Positions 46,154 to 61,100 of a stretch of 64,000 bases of DNA are shown piece by piece (positions within the stretch are counted from its first letter, which is position 1; the number at the start of each line of letters is the position of its first letter). Made by a program: the position numbers and the translations under genes. The notes beneath the pieces are model-generated. The model was not told where the DNA came from. It saw only the letters and a list, made by a program, of their open reading frames with translations, and did no database searches. The stretch covers positions 97,834,135-97,898,134 of the forward strand of contig CM054180.1 in the NCBI GenBank assembly GCA_028829895.1, read 5' to 3'. This DNA comes from Sinotaia quadrata (Eukaryota > Mollusca > Gastropoda > Architaenioglossa > Viviparidae).

Positions 46154-49100
46154 GTAACTACACTTCAATTTCCCTATTATAAAGAGACATTTTCATTGCC
46201 ATCTATAACGTATGACAGTTTGAAGGTTTGATTGGTTTCGATTTTGCACGTCATTTTAGAACGCTATTTCCACTTCCGTTCATTCTCACTTTTTCCTTTC
46301 CTTTTATTTTATTTTAAAGCAGTGGTAGCAATTTAAAATTGATAATCTTTTGATTGATTTTATATATGAACATGACGGGTATAAAAATAAATAATTATTA
46401 TGCTCTAATTAATTTATAAAAGGGATTAAACTTGCGACTGACGTAGTTCTAAAAATACAGAAACACTCGCGCAAATTCAGTGATGCACGCTAACGATATA
46501 CTTGTAATAAAATATTGAACGGTATTCACACTGTTGTAGTCCCCGGCTAGTTAGCAAGATATCAAAGAAAATAAAACTATAGGGATAAATATGTCATCAA
46601 ATGCATCAGGATAATTGATCATCAAAGTTAAATACAAAAATTAACAAAACTAAAAAATTACATTACTAAGTCCTGAAATTTGCATAGAGGCTTGACTACC
46701 AGAATGTATTAAATGCATTTTGAAATAAAAGACGATTTGAAAGAATTGAGGTGGGTTTCTCTCTGACAAGTTTAGTGGCCTGTACTTTTGGGAAAGAATG
46801 TAAATATGCAGCTGATGCTACAAAACCAGAAAGAAAAAGTATACAGACATACCACTGAGACCAGGGGGGGGGGGGGGCGGGGAAGATATGATGAATCTGT
46901 AAGCAACAACAAACTTGGACTACTGAGTCCATTTCTCCCATTTCCCATTTCTCTCTCCTAATATAGAGCATTTCTTAAACATTTCAAGAAAATAATCCCT
47001 CCCTCCCTAGGTGCAATTTACCCTATATGCAAAACCAGCAATCACATTAGACATTAACTAAGCAGAATTAAAATATGTGTAATATAATTGATGCTTGAAA
47101 TTTTTTTCACTAACACTGTAACAGTTATTTTTTTTAGGCATTTTGGTAATCTATATATATAAAAATGTTAAGATTATGGTTTTATGTGGACTTAATTAAA
47201 AATGTACTGGACAAATTTTCATTGGACTTTTTCTGTCGTAAACCTTAGTGCCCTAGAATCAAGGTAGGCTATAAAACATTATGCAGTCCCAGTGCATGTG
47301 CACTAGCCTTGACTAAATAACTGTAACTTAATTGCACAGTGGACAATTCAGATTGTGTTTCTCATTCTGGGTCTTAGACTTTTGGCTATAATAAAAAATG
47401 TATTTTGGTGGGTTGCATTATGCCATGTAGTTAGCTCTTATGCCTTCCCAAAAGAGATTAAACCTTAATTCAGCCTCAGCAAATGTAAAAAGGCTTTTGC
47501 ATCAAATTCAAAACTAAATTTCAGTCTACCTTTCAAATAAAAATGAGCATACTAATACTTAAAATTTCCATGACACTTAGATTAACATTAAGAAAACCCA
47601 TGTTTTTGGCATGCTGTAGTAAGCTTCTTACCTGGTGATAAAAAATAGATGCTATAAGTATAAAATAATTTTATTATAAACAGTATATTCTTGAAAACCA
47701 ACTTTTATTTATATGAGCGAAGCCACAGGCAAATATCTAGTCAGAAAATAGAATGCACACACACATTCAATGCAGACTAAGGTTTATAAAGACAGTAGAC
47801 CAACAAGTATATTATAAGAGGGTAAATCAATGTAGAATTATAATCACCAGAAAGAATGTCACTATTTCATATTTAAAAAAATTATGATCAGAAAAAAATC
47901 AATTATTATTATAATTTTATATACTTTTTAATCCCAGTGTATAATTTTTATCTATAGTGAATAGTCAATATCTACATTATTCCATAATCAACAAAAATGA
48001 CAGTCACCCAACTTTTTTTTGTTGTTGGTATATTATGTGAACTCTTAGTTGATTTTTTAATTTAATTTTTAATAAAATCTTTAATCAGTTCAGAAAATTG
48101 CTGTAAAAATGACAGACTGTGTTCTTTATTAATTTTCATTAATAAAAAAGCACACTAAAAATGTATATTACATAATTTTGTGTTAAAATGAAACATTTAT
48201 TGCTTTGCACAAAATAATTTAATAATCAAGTAAACATAAATACTTTTGATTGCTTAATGGTGCACCAATAAAATTATAGTCATCACACTTGTTTAGAAAT
48301 AGCCTAATCTTATTGAAAGAGTGGCATTAACATTAATTGCTTTAATTAATTACATTAATTAATTAATTAACTGTTCTGAACCTGTCAGTTATACCAATAT
48401 ATATGACTTTTATGAGTAAAAAAAATAACATAAATGCATAAGAGTGTTTTCAAAATAGTATCTTTTCTCATAATTTTTCTGGATTGTAATGTATATTTAA
48501 TTGTTAAACATTTATACTTGTGCGTGATACTTTGACAGACAAAAGGCATGCTATTTTTAAAATGGATATACTAGATAGATATGCTTTCTTTTTTCTTTTT
48601 AAACAGTGAAAAATATATACTGCAGCATGATGAAGAATATGAACCATTCTTCTCATCTTATGCAGCATTGGCTGCCAACTTCCTTAGCACAGAATGTAAC
48701 TCATGTAAGTAAAGCTTGATATTTCTGTACAACATTTAAACACATATTTAACTCTTACATTATCTGACTATCCATAAGGTTGGACACTTGAGAATTTACT
48801 GTGTGTGCGCGTGTTTTTTGCTGACAGAAGAGTTAGAAGTTGGCTAAATCTTTCAATTCATAAGAAGAGAGTGTTTATTTTTAACAGTATTTTGTTGTCT
48901 AATTACAGAGTCTTCTGTCATGTGGTTCATACTTAGAAGCTTTAAAACATTGAAAAGTGTGGCAGCTTAAAAGGTTTCTAATTAGCTGTTGATCATTATC
49001 TGGATGATTATACCTTTGAAATACATTCACAAACAATGATCCTTCTGCACAACAGTAATTGTCAGTCCTCAGACAGGGTCTTTGTCTTTGCGGTCAAGAG

Positions 49101-52100
49101 TGACTAAGTCAAACCTTGAGAAGTTTATCCTCCAATTAACCAATAAGTCTCTTCTCAAGTGTTACTTGTCTAGAATAGCAGGTCCTATGGTACTATCTTG
49201 TCCGACACACCTTACTATTCCAGCCCTCCACTTTCTCTTATCGTCGATGACAGAAACTATCCCAAAACGTGTTTAGACCATCTTTCTGTTCATTATTACA
49301 TCATTTGGCTGAGCCACCACCCGTCATCCTACACATGTACCCCTCTACTACAATAATAAGAGTGGATAGTTAACAGTTTAACAATTTTATTAAAGAAAGA
49401 AAAATAATAAAATTAAAACGTTTACAATTATAATAATAAAATAATCACACCAATGTAAGGTATAGAGATCACAAGTCTTACACAGTTATCTCATTAGACT
49501 CATCAATTAGAATGAAAAGAACAAAAAAGATAATCATTAATTTACTCCCTAAAACAATTATTAGGAAGACACATACACAATCAATATCAATGCTTTCCCT
49601 AGAACAATTACTAGGCCATCTAAACATCAATATTTCTGTCTCAATAAATCAGAATAAGAAAAGGAAATCAGAATTAGAAATTACATTAATCACAGAACAT
49701 TTATAAAATTGTATAACACGAACATAAATACAGATCCACCTGATATATTGCCTGCGTAGTTTCTTTGGCTGGTGCGGACGCGGCGTCTGCTACTGGTTAT
49801 CTGCTTTAAGCCTGAAACAGTTTTTCTCACTTTTCACACACTGATGAATGTTCAACACTTTAGTTCCTTCAGAATTTGATTTCACATGTCACAATCACAA
49901 ACAGTACTTGATGTTGTGAACCACACTTTCCCTTGTTACGTAACACAAGTCCCGGCACACTTCTCTTTATCTAAGTGTCCAAAAATCAGAGTTTCACTTT
50001 AAGAAAAATACCTTAATGAAACACAATCCTTGAATACGTAAACTTCACCATTCAGTCAAATCAATTCACTGTTTGTACAATCGTTCGTTTAGCTTTACCT
50101 CTATGTCACAATTTCAATTTGTGTACTGTATAACATCAACTTGGCGTTCTATCTCCTTAGTTCTGGCTTGATAGTACCCAAGTGACTGTAGACTTCAGGC
50201 TGTAAATGAAACCTTTGTTGTAGGCGACATCTCTGTCTCAGGTGGAACTTTTGTCTTCCAAAACTGTGAAAATATATGAAGGATTTTTCGCACATCAGTT
50301 CTTGTTATACTACAGATTTAAACCTGCAATTTTATTCTTGGTTCTCATATTAAATTTCTTTTACATTCGTTATTTAATTTCCTTCGTCACCAAGAATAAC
50401 ATTATAGTTTTCTTAATCATTTTAAAGGTACAATATTGGCATAAAAAATACAAATTGCAATAAAGTATGTTTAACAAAAATTCATTATTTACAAAATTGT
50501 GTTTTACCATTTCACACGTTTTTCTTACTCTGCGTCTATCACCGCGGGAAGATGCACGGGCCACAAATAAAAATCGAGTAATAATTTTTGGCTCAGTCGG
50601 GGTATATATACTATTTGGGTTTTGCGTCAGGTGTTGCGCTGCTTTCTAGCCTCGAGATGTGGTTTACCCCTTTTGTCTCACCCTTTGTGAAATAGTCAAT
50701 GGTTGGAAGGCCGCACTCAAAGACTGCTCTTCTACGACAACTCTTGTTCCTTAGAAGATGACTGAAAGAGCGTTCAGTTGCCGATGCATACCCTGTGATG
50801 TGTGAGCAATTATGCAATTTGAGTGAGTGAGTTCTCAAACCATCTGGCCAGTCGAACTATTACTATTCAACCTAACCGCTTTGTAGTATAATTCCCAGTC
50901 AGGATCAAAGTCGACTGTCTGAAATTTCGAACACGGTTTTACATGGCAAAATTTAGTACAGCTTTTTGCTGTGGCTTTAACAATCAAAGTTATTGCATCA
51001 AAGATTGTAGTCAGTAATTCAAAATTTAATTTGTGTATATCGATTTGCATTTTCCATGCTACAAAAAGTAAAACATAATTAAATTTTGTTCAACTCACTA
51101 GTAATCAATCAATTTGTAAAGCATGAACATGCAGGTTAAAAAAAAAATAGAAGGTAGCTACACTGTTTTAATGCTAATTTATACTTAACATTTAAAAAAA
51201 AAAGTAAGCAAACAGCAAATGTTTAGTGATTTATTTATTGAATTATCATTATATAATTTCTTCTTCTAGTACCTAAGACAACATTGGCTCAGATAGCTCC
51301 AGCTTGCCATGTGCTGTTAAAATTCTTTCTGCTACGTCTGCAGAACCACAATGAGAGTTGTACCATCTCACAGGTCAGAGTTGCATAAAATTATTTTTCT
51401 GACCATTAAATGTCTTTTATTTTATATTTATGATTGAACTGCCATTGCTAAGTAGTTAAGTCTCAAATGATTGCGTACACATGCTTACAGAAATGTATCT
51501 GTATGGATTCTACAAATTTCCGTACTTCTTTATTCAAAAGTAATCATTTATGTCAGATTCAGTTTTTGTTTAGAAATATAATTATTCTTTAAGTAAGAAA
51601 TTTAAGGGTAACTATTTTAACTTTCAAAACTGCTTGGTTTTTGTTTTCCAGGAGAGCTGTAATTCAAAGTTATCTTGAATTTACTAAAATTATATTTATT
51701 ATATTTTACAAATATAGGAAGAAAATACACAAATAAAATATAACTTTTGACACCCTTTCAGGTGAATGATTTTGTTGTTATATGGTTGTACTCTTATTAG
51801 TTTATAAAATATATATTATTGAAGGACAAGATTTGTAAATTTTATTCATTATCTTTGATGAATAATTGAATGTCTCTAGTAATCCTTGATGCTGTGAATT
51901 GCAGAAGTACCTACTCATTCTAATCCGAGGTCTTTGCAAGGGTGGAGGATGTCTCTCCAAATCTGATATTGTTACTTTTTCATCCATGTTAAAGGCTTCC
52001 AAACAGCCCCCTATTGTTCGAGGAGAAGCAGAGATCACAGGTACTTTATAAAATAAACTTTATATTTCTTTAATTAAAAAGAGGATTTTATTCATCACAA

Positions 52101-55100
52101 TCCCATTTGTGCTTTCATTTTACACTTTTTGAGGAGCCCACAGTCAGTTCTTATATCTGATTTAAATGCAAACCATTTGTGCCAATGCAGAAAAGGTTCA
52201 TTGATTAAAACTTACAACATCCACATCAATATTTTGTGAATTCACAAAACTGTTTTTGAGCCTCACTTTTCACAATTATTTACTAAATAAATACTGAAAC
52301 TACATTTAAGATAAACAGGTCTGTGTTGGACTCTCTTTTATCATGGATAATACTAGGAAAATAAAATTATAAAAAAATAACTGAGACCATAGTTTGATAA
52401 ATGAACTTATAAAACAAAAGAATCAACTGGAAGATTATGTAATTTACATGATTTTTGATATTTTCATTGTTTTGTAGAGCCCATCGAACAGACTGAACAG
52501 AAAGAAAAGTTGATGCGATTGGACACTGGCATCAATCTTTTTGACCAAATGACTTCTGTTTTTGATCAAGTTGTGCCAATCATTGTTACAAAACCAGATG
52601 CCAGTCTCGAGACGCCAGCAATGAGTGACAGAGAAAGCAAGATGGTTGTCTCGAGCACTGAAACTACAGAAGAAGTGGAACCTGTTTTTGGCAAAAAGAA
52701 CTGTAATTTGTTGCTACAGTTGAATGGAGCTAATGTGCTGGTTGATGCTTGTGCACAACTTCAGTTTCTTGGACGGTATCAGCAGCGCTATAAAGACGCT
52801 TTATCTGGAATTGCTTTTCTTCTGCCAGCCACATTATCAGAAGCTCTTACAACAAGAAATAGGTAAGAAAGAAAGGAATGAAAAAAGATTAAGACTAAAA
52901 ACAAACTTGGGAAAGAAAGAAAAATATTATTATTTCTTGTTCTTATTAGAATATTTATATGTATTTGTTTAAAGTTTTAATCTTTGTTTACTTTATATTA
53001 GTTTAAAGATCAAATATAAAGAAATTTACTATGGATGCTTAAGAAATTTTGTGACAGTATTAAAATAATAAGGTGCACTGCTTTCATTTTTAAAAGATAA
53101 CATCAAAATCAAATAAACCCACTATGTGAAAAAAATGCTGTTATTTGTTCTTTGTTGAAATTAATTTTATTTAGTTAAATAGCAATCCATGTATTTTGTT
53201 TGTTGATATTTGTTTTTGTACTTATGAAGCTAAAATGCAACTCATACTTTTATTTTAATTTTTTTTTTTTTTAGGCTATTTGTTAAATTTGCTTTGATTA
53301 TAAATAGTTTAAAAAAAAAATTAAATCTAATTAAGTGGATTGATTTTATTATTATTATTTTTTTTTTAATTTTAACACAGCTATCAGTCACTTCTGAGTG
53401 ATGTGACTGTGGTGTGGATGGCATTTTCCTTGCCAGTGCTGGAGCCTCTCACACCCAAAAGACTAGAGAAAATCATCACTTGCACCATGAGCTGCCTGTT
53501 TGCTGCCATTACTGTGGCTACAGCTGATACCATCATCAACATGGTAAAACCAGCCACTTCTGCACAGCCTGCAAACAAAGATGAAGAGATTGAAGGATAT
53601 GGCCGATCCATTGTACAGACATCTGTAAGTTGTTGAACTGTAGTATATAGTTTATGAGGATTTTCAAATCTGGAGTGCCTTTCAGCTGTGGTGCTTAACT
53701 TTTTGAATTGTTTAATTCAAGTCAAGACAAATTAATTTTGATTTCCATTTAGCTGTTATCCATACACATCCTGGTGGTCACCTCTATGAAATTAACTCAA
53801 TGAGACTTTTAGTAGAGGGGGTGAACAGCAATGATAATGTGTAGTAACATTAAATTAACTCAATGAGAGGGGATGAGTAGAAGTGATAATGTGTAGTAAC
53901 ATGAAATTAACTCCATGAGACTTTTAGTAAAGGGGGTGAGCAGCAGCAATAATGTGTAGTAATATGAAATTAACTCTATGAGACTTTTAGTAGAGGGGGT
54001 GAGCAGCAGAGATAATGTGTAGTATACGTAATATGAAATAACTTTTAGTTGGGGGGGTGGGGTGAGCTTCAGTGATAATGTGTAATAATATGAAATTTAA
54101 GAGAAATATGAGCAGTGGAAAATGTGGGTTAGTTTTTTTAATTTTTTTTACAAGTTGGAGAGACTTTATTGCTGCTGAAAGGGAGATAATGTTTCTTTAT
54201 TTTATTTATTTATTTTGCAATATTAATAGTGCTAATTGAGATGCCAAATTAACAAGTGGACATATAAGTTTCTGTCCACAATACTTGTGTTAGTAAGTCA
54301 CTATTTAATCTATTGCAGGCATTCTGAAACATATACAAGAAGGAAGAAATATATTATTAGTTTTTGAGCAAAAAGTGTCTTAATGCTGAAATGCTTGGTG
54401 CCCAAATTTCAAATTATCAAAAACTTTGTGAACCCCTGCACTTTATAAATTTTGTCTTTTTAGTGCATCAAAGAACTTTAGAAAATAGATACTCAAATCT
54501 TAATATGTAATACTTTTATAGCTCTGGAATTCACTTGTTATTTAAAATATTGTTAAATGTACTGTTTGCTACAGTATTACACTATTTTGAACATATTTCC
54601 AATCAAACAGGTTTAAACACCACACAGACAGCAGGTTAATGAAAAATATATACATAAAATGTATATGTAAATATATTTCCTGGATGCTTTTTCTTAAATG
54701 GTGTTGTATTATTGTTGTTATTTTTCAAGGTACTGAAATAGTACTGTTCTGTAAAGTATTTCAAATTATAGAATGAGAATAGTCAGCATTTGTTTTGGTG
54801 GCATATATATTTTTTTTCTTTTAAGGCAGAAAAATCTCATTATTCTTTCCATTTACAAAACAAATTTTTTTATCCATTGGCTTATTGGTCATTAGAATAC
54901 AATGGCTTAGTCTTTCATGACCATAACTTAAATAGACTTTAAGTTAATTTTAAAAAAAATGTAAATTTTGCTATCAGCTCTTTGCTAAGTCAAATTAGAT
55001 GTTTTAAAACAATTATATTTTAAAGATTATAAGATCATGTTCATCTTGGATGTACATTGTTGAATAAGTAGTTTCGCTTTACAAGATATTCCTTATTAAG

Positions 55101-58100
55101 TTCTAAGTATTATTCCCCTTATTTCCTGGCATGTTTTTTATTTGTTTTTTTTTTAATTTTGCCATGGAGCATGAACTGCTGTATGTATTTTCTGTAAAAT
55201 TGACTGTTTCTGCAGCTGTTGTATAAAATGTAATGAATGGGTTTTTAAACTGTTAGTAGTTATGATGGCTAACTCTGTTTTTAAAAAATAAAATATAATA
55301 ATGACAAAAAATAAACAGCTAAATTTAATTACTTATAGCTAGGTTTTATTTGCTAATTAGTCAATATTTTTTACAATTTTTAGTACTAAAAATATTATGA
55401 TTTTCTAAACATATTGTTTGCTGTTTTTTTCAGCTGGAGATTTTCAACACAGTTTCTGTAGCTATTCGCAATTCTACGCGAGCTGGTGGTAATGTAAGTA
55501 AATCCTATTTTCTTTTTTCTTATTAACAAAAAAGGCATCTTGTGTGTGTGCTTGTTAAGCTGTACTTATGACTCAGTGGTGATTTGACAGATTTTACTTA
55601 TTTTGTCTCATAATTTGAATAAAGCATTAACAAATACTGTTGCACTACAATTTTTTTTTCTATGCATGGGGCAAATATAAATTTTATATATTTTGATTTT
55701 GGGTTGTAATTTTAAAAATATGTTCTTTTTCTACTTCTTTTTTCTTTATGCTTGTTATTGTCAAGATTGTTAATTTGGTTTCTGTTAAATTGATGTTTAT
55801 AGGTGGCTCAGAACTTGAATCTCATTGCTGCCTGGGTGTTGATGAAAGGCTTGCAGGGCATTTTGTTTCTCACACCTGCTATCATCTTGGAACGTCGAGA
55901 CTCTGGCAAACGACAGGCAGGAGACAACATTGCACACAAAACTAAAGATGCTTCTGCCCTGCCTGTCAGACCAAGTTCAGGAAAGAGGTTTGGCAATATT
56001 TTTGTCCTGAATTTTTTGTAGTCTTGAAAACAAAATTACTTAATTTTCAACACAAATCCTGTATGTCCATATGCAAAATTTACTGCTTCCAAATTTCGTT
56101 TGTTGAATAAGCATTCTTATATGATAGAATATTCTTGCATAAGTTTTGTGACATATATATTTGCTAGAAGTTGTGATAAATTATTTTAACTATTCATTTG
56201 TAATCAGCATGGTAATAACAGTAAAAGATAATTTTAGTTTGTATGTCAGTCTTGGAAGTTTGAGTTTATGCTATTATTGAAAGAATTTTAAATGGTTTGA
56301 CAGTGCCCATCAAGGATTTAGTGTGGCAGCAGTGGCGCTGGGGTCTAGTGCCATACAGCTTTTAACATCTTTACTGGAAGATTTGCAGATTGAGGGCTCC
56401 TATGGAGATTTGGAGGTTAGTGTCAACTTGAAACATGTCAAGTGGTTTGTTTGTTTTTTTTAACTTGCTTGTGTGGATGCTTCATAGTCTTCTGATGCTT
56501 TTACTTTTGGCAATATTCGTTACCAGAACAATGTATTTAATTTTTAACCTACTAAATTAAAATCTGCCCTCATTGCCATTGGTTTGTTTTTTAAAAATGT
56601 GGAGTGAGTTATGCTTACCCACTTTTAAACAGGCAAAAATCTTGTTTCTTCATAAATATTTATGTGGTGATCTTTCATATTGTTATGAAGATAGATGATC
56701 TTTATTGGGCACAAAAGTTTCTTTCATGATAGCAATCATTTATTTCATAAACTGTGTAGATGAAATCAGGCACAAACTGACTTGTGAAGAGTAAATGTAT
56801 TGGTAGCATGTATATACAACACAGAGTGTATATCTTTAAACAAAAAGTATATACCTTTTGCTTCTAACCCTTTCATTCTCAGAACTATTTCCCTAAATCT
56901 TATTTTGGAGGCTATCTGGTTAATCTTGAGCATTCTGCCATTGAGCACACAGCATGATCATTTAATTGCCCTAACCACTGCCTTTGAGCACATATAGTGT
57001 GTTCAGATTTCACACTATGAAAGTGAGGCTTTTATATGCACAGGAACTAATATCACTTATCAGTTTAATAATAATTTGCTTTTGACCTCCTTTTACTGGT
57101 ACAAAGAAGGATTTTTCTGGTATTTATATATTTGGAAATATAGCGACTCTATAATTTCATTGTTTCTGAAATGTTTCCTGTTTTGAAAGATATTTATTTT
57201 AATTATTGAAGGTATCTAGCAAACAGTGAGGCATTGTCAAGAATGATCCCTGTTACTCTTATAATTGTTTCAGGTGCAAATCATGATAGTAACCATTTTG
57301 CAAAAGTGAAGGTATAGCGAACATACTTAGGTGCTTATTGACCATGCTCAGAATTTTAAAATTCTGTACTAGGATATATAATTTTGTTACAGGCAGACGT
57401 TTAGCAAACAGCAAGACATTGTCATGGATGATTCTGTTGTTTGTATGTTCAAATGCCATTATTAATAATGACAATTATGAAAGCAATGTTATGAATGCAC
57501 TTATAGAAGACAATTATTGATTATGCCTGATAGACAGATTTTCTGTCTATCTGCCTAAGATTATTTTTGAAGATTTATTGTTTTATTAGTATTTCTTATG
57601 ACAAATCATTAATTTGACTGTTGAAGAAACAAACTGATAATGAAATCATATTCTTCTAAATTTAAGAACACTGACAATCTTGAACTTCATGCAAAAATGG
57701 CAAAAGTGGAAGTCATCTCATCTGAGAGGATTTCTATAATAATTTGTGTACAAGACTATGACTGATTCCTTCATGTAGGTGTTCTTGTCTACAAGAATTA
57801 TTTTAAATAAAACTTGGAAATGACAACCCATTTCCAAAAGAAAGTCGATCTTTTTGTCTCCAACTAAATCAAGTGCCATATTGATGGTTAATTCTTCTTT
57901 ACTCTTGTCTCTTTATGGACTTAATGGTGTTATGGCAGTTATGCATTATGAGTACCATTTTATTACAATTAAAATAAATCGGTGGCTGGAATTTTCTGTT
58001 CTTTTGGGATCCATGCACTTCATGTGCTTTTCTTTCATCCCCAAATCTTTCTGTCATTAAAACCACTGTGTTTAATACTTTCACTTTTGCTTCCACTCAC

Positions 58101-61100
58101 AATTTCCTGAGGGCCTTACTACTCTTGAAGCTGTATTTATTCTGACTCATATTTCACTGTTTAGGATACGCCACATTGTAATGCTCTATCTGTTTTATTG
58201 TACTATATTCATGCTTAGCCACATACTTTTCTAACTGCGACATAGTGCTTTTCTATTTCTGCCATATATATCCATTTCTGAAATGACTACAGAGTAAGTG
58301 TATAGTTATTCTATTTTCACTGCATCTCTGAAAAGCTTTTGGTATTGCTCTTGCAAAATTCAGAACCTTACAAATAATTCTTTCTTTAGTGCCTTATAAT
58401 CATTGTCATCATCATTCAGTGTATAATAAACATTACTTGCTTGACCAGTCAGGATAAAGGAACAGTTTGTTGCTCAATGTTCTTTTGGGATTTGGTGAGC
58501 TGTTGCTATCCATTTGAGCTGGGTTAAAAATACCATAATTTTATCTTTATCTTTCATTCCTTGAACAGAGATGACCCTTAGATTTTGCTGTACCTCTGTT
58601 ATTTCTCTGCTAGGTAAACTTTTTTCTATCCCTGCTAGCCTCTCTACAGCCTGATTTCTTTCTGATGAGGCTTTCTTTTGATATTGACCCTAGCACACTT
58701 TTGACAGTCAGTTTAAAACCCTTTTGATGTGATTATTTATATTCGAAAGGTTTAGCACTTTCAAAAAGCACAGTGTTCATTTTTTTCCCCTTTGAAGGTT
58801 TTTGTCTTTTGTTTTGGACAGACCCCAGACTCCTTTGTGGGCTGTAATTTTGAATAAAGACTTCATCTTTTGCTTTGGACAAATTATTTTCTTATGTCTG
58901 AATTTGTGTTATTGAATTTGGGCTATAAAGGCTTCATCTTTTGCTCTGGATTTTGTTTGGGTTTGAGCTTCTTTAAGCATGGGCATTTAGTAAATATTTA
59001 TTTATTTATTATTTTTAATATGTAAAGTATGTGTTTCTGTTTAACAGATACCTGCTGGAGATAGTCATGCTGGACTTGACATAAAGATCATGAGTCCCAT
59101 GTCAGCATGGCATCGTGTACGTAAGCTTCTCTCCACAGTGCCTCTTGTTGATCTTCTGTTTAACTTGATTACAGTCTCATTCAAAAAGGTAGGCTGTTTT
59201 CTCAAAAATATATTTTATTTCAGTTCCCTTTTTTTGAACATTATGGTAGTTTTTATAATATTTGGAATGTGTTTGGTAAATAGTATAGATTTTAACTTCT
59301 TGGGAGAGAGTGTGTGTGCACCATTAAAATCCAGTTGTAATATGCAGTTAACAAATAAACTTAATTATTTAAACAGCAGTATTATGTATAAATTAATAGT
59401 AAGTCATGAACAGAGATAGTGTACTTTAATTCCAGTAGCTTTATTTATAAATTAATATTTAGTCATGAACATAGGTAGTGTACTTTAATTCCAGTAGCTT
59501 TATTTATAAATTAATATTTAGTCATGAACATAGGTAGTGTACTTTAATTCCAGTAGCTTCATATTGATAAAGAAAAAAAATACACAGGTTAATTCCACTA
59601 TTATAATAGGTACTTTAACATACTTTATTTAATAAACAAAAATTTCTTCTTGTAAAGATCTAAAGTTCATTGTGTTGCATCTTTTTACTGTTATGCCTCA
59701 TTTAAAACGAAACATGGCATCTATATCATCTCAGTTCGTGCTATCACCCATTTAAAAATATTCTTAATTTTCTAACAAGAAATGTAAAGATCTAAGCGTA
59801 TATTGCTCAACAACTACTACTATTAATACGTACGGCCAAGATTATCAACTGAATACAGGTGACAGACTACAGCATATGCAAGTAAGCCATGTCAGCATGA
59901 GTGGTCTAAGTATCAACAATAAAATTTATATTTAAAAAAGAGAAAAACTGAACTATGGTTACATATATCTTGAATAGTATGATGAATAATTAGAGTGTAT
60001 ATATATATATAATTTTTAAATACATATGCATTCTATTGGTCTTTCTAAAATGTTGATTACTACGTGAAATAAGTTTTGAAATCTTGTTCAGATCTCTGTT
60101 GCTGTGTGTTCCAGGCTGTGATTCTGAAGCGAACAAAACAAGGCTCCGAGACAGCAGAAACAAGTAGCAGTAGTACTTCAGACTCAAACACTTTCTATGA
60201 GGACGATTTTAGCACCACCGAAGAGAGCAGTGAAGAAGGTCAGTCATTCTTTGGTGTAGTTGTCACCAAATAAATTTTCTGTTTTAATGTTCATTTCATT
60301 GTTTGCTTTCTACCTTGATTTTGGGCAGTTAGGCTTCAGCATTGACACTGATATTTGTTTCTCTGGCAAACTTTATGTGTTCTATATATTTTAAAGAAAT
60401 GTTTAAATAAGAGAAAATTTTAAGTACAGCCTGTTTCTTTTATTGTTTTATTGTCACATTTTGTTGTTTTATTTTCACCAGATGATGACTCGGAGCCAAT
60501 TTTGGGTGAATGGCTTGAATGCACACTTTCACCAGAAGAGCCTACAGAACCTGTTCCAACATCACCTGTGCCACCTCGCATGGAAGTTCAGGGAGAAAAC
60601 AAGCGTAGTCGACAACCTTCCACAAACGATTTGCCCAACCTGGTACCAGACAAACGTGAACCAGATGGGGTAAGCAGTGTATGCTTGCATGCATTTAATT
60701 TATATGATAATCTCTGAGAATGTACTTTTTCTCCCTAGATGCATAGAATAACCCAAACTATTGCCTGTCATATGCATTTTTGTATGTGAATGTACTTCTT
60801 TTTTACATGCCAGTGTAATTGTAGTGCAGCACAATTAGCATCAAAGGTAGGCTACTGCAAATACTACTACTACTTTTTTCAGCATGAAGATGAGATAACT
60901 GCTTTGTCGATATATGTGATGGTAAATGGTTTTGGTAATTTTCTAAATTATCCTCATAATTCGATTTATGTGATGTAGCAAATACCACAGAGCGTCATTT
61001 CTCTTGTTTTGTATTGCCATGACAAATAATGGTTGATATTAGAAAAATAAAACATTCTTTTATGTCACAGAGCATTTTTCTTTATTCTTACATTTTTATT

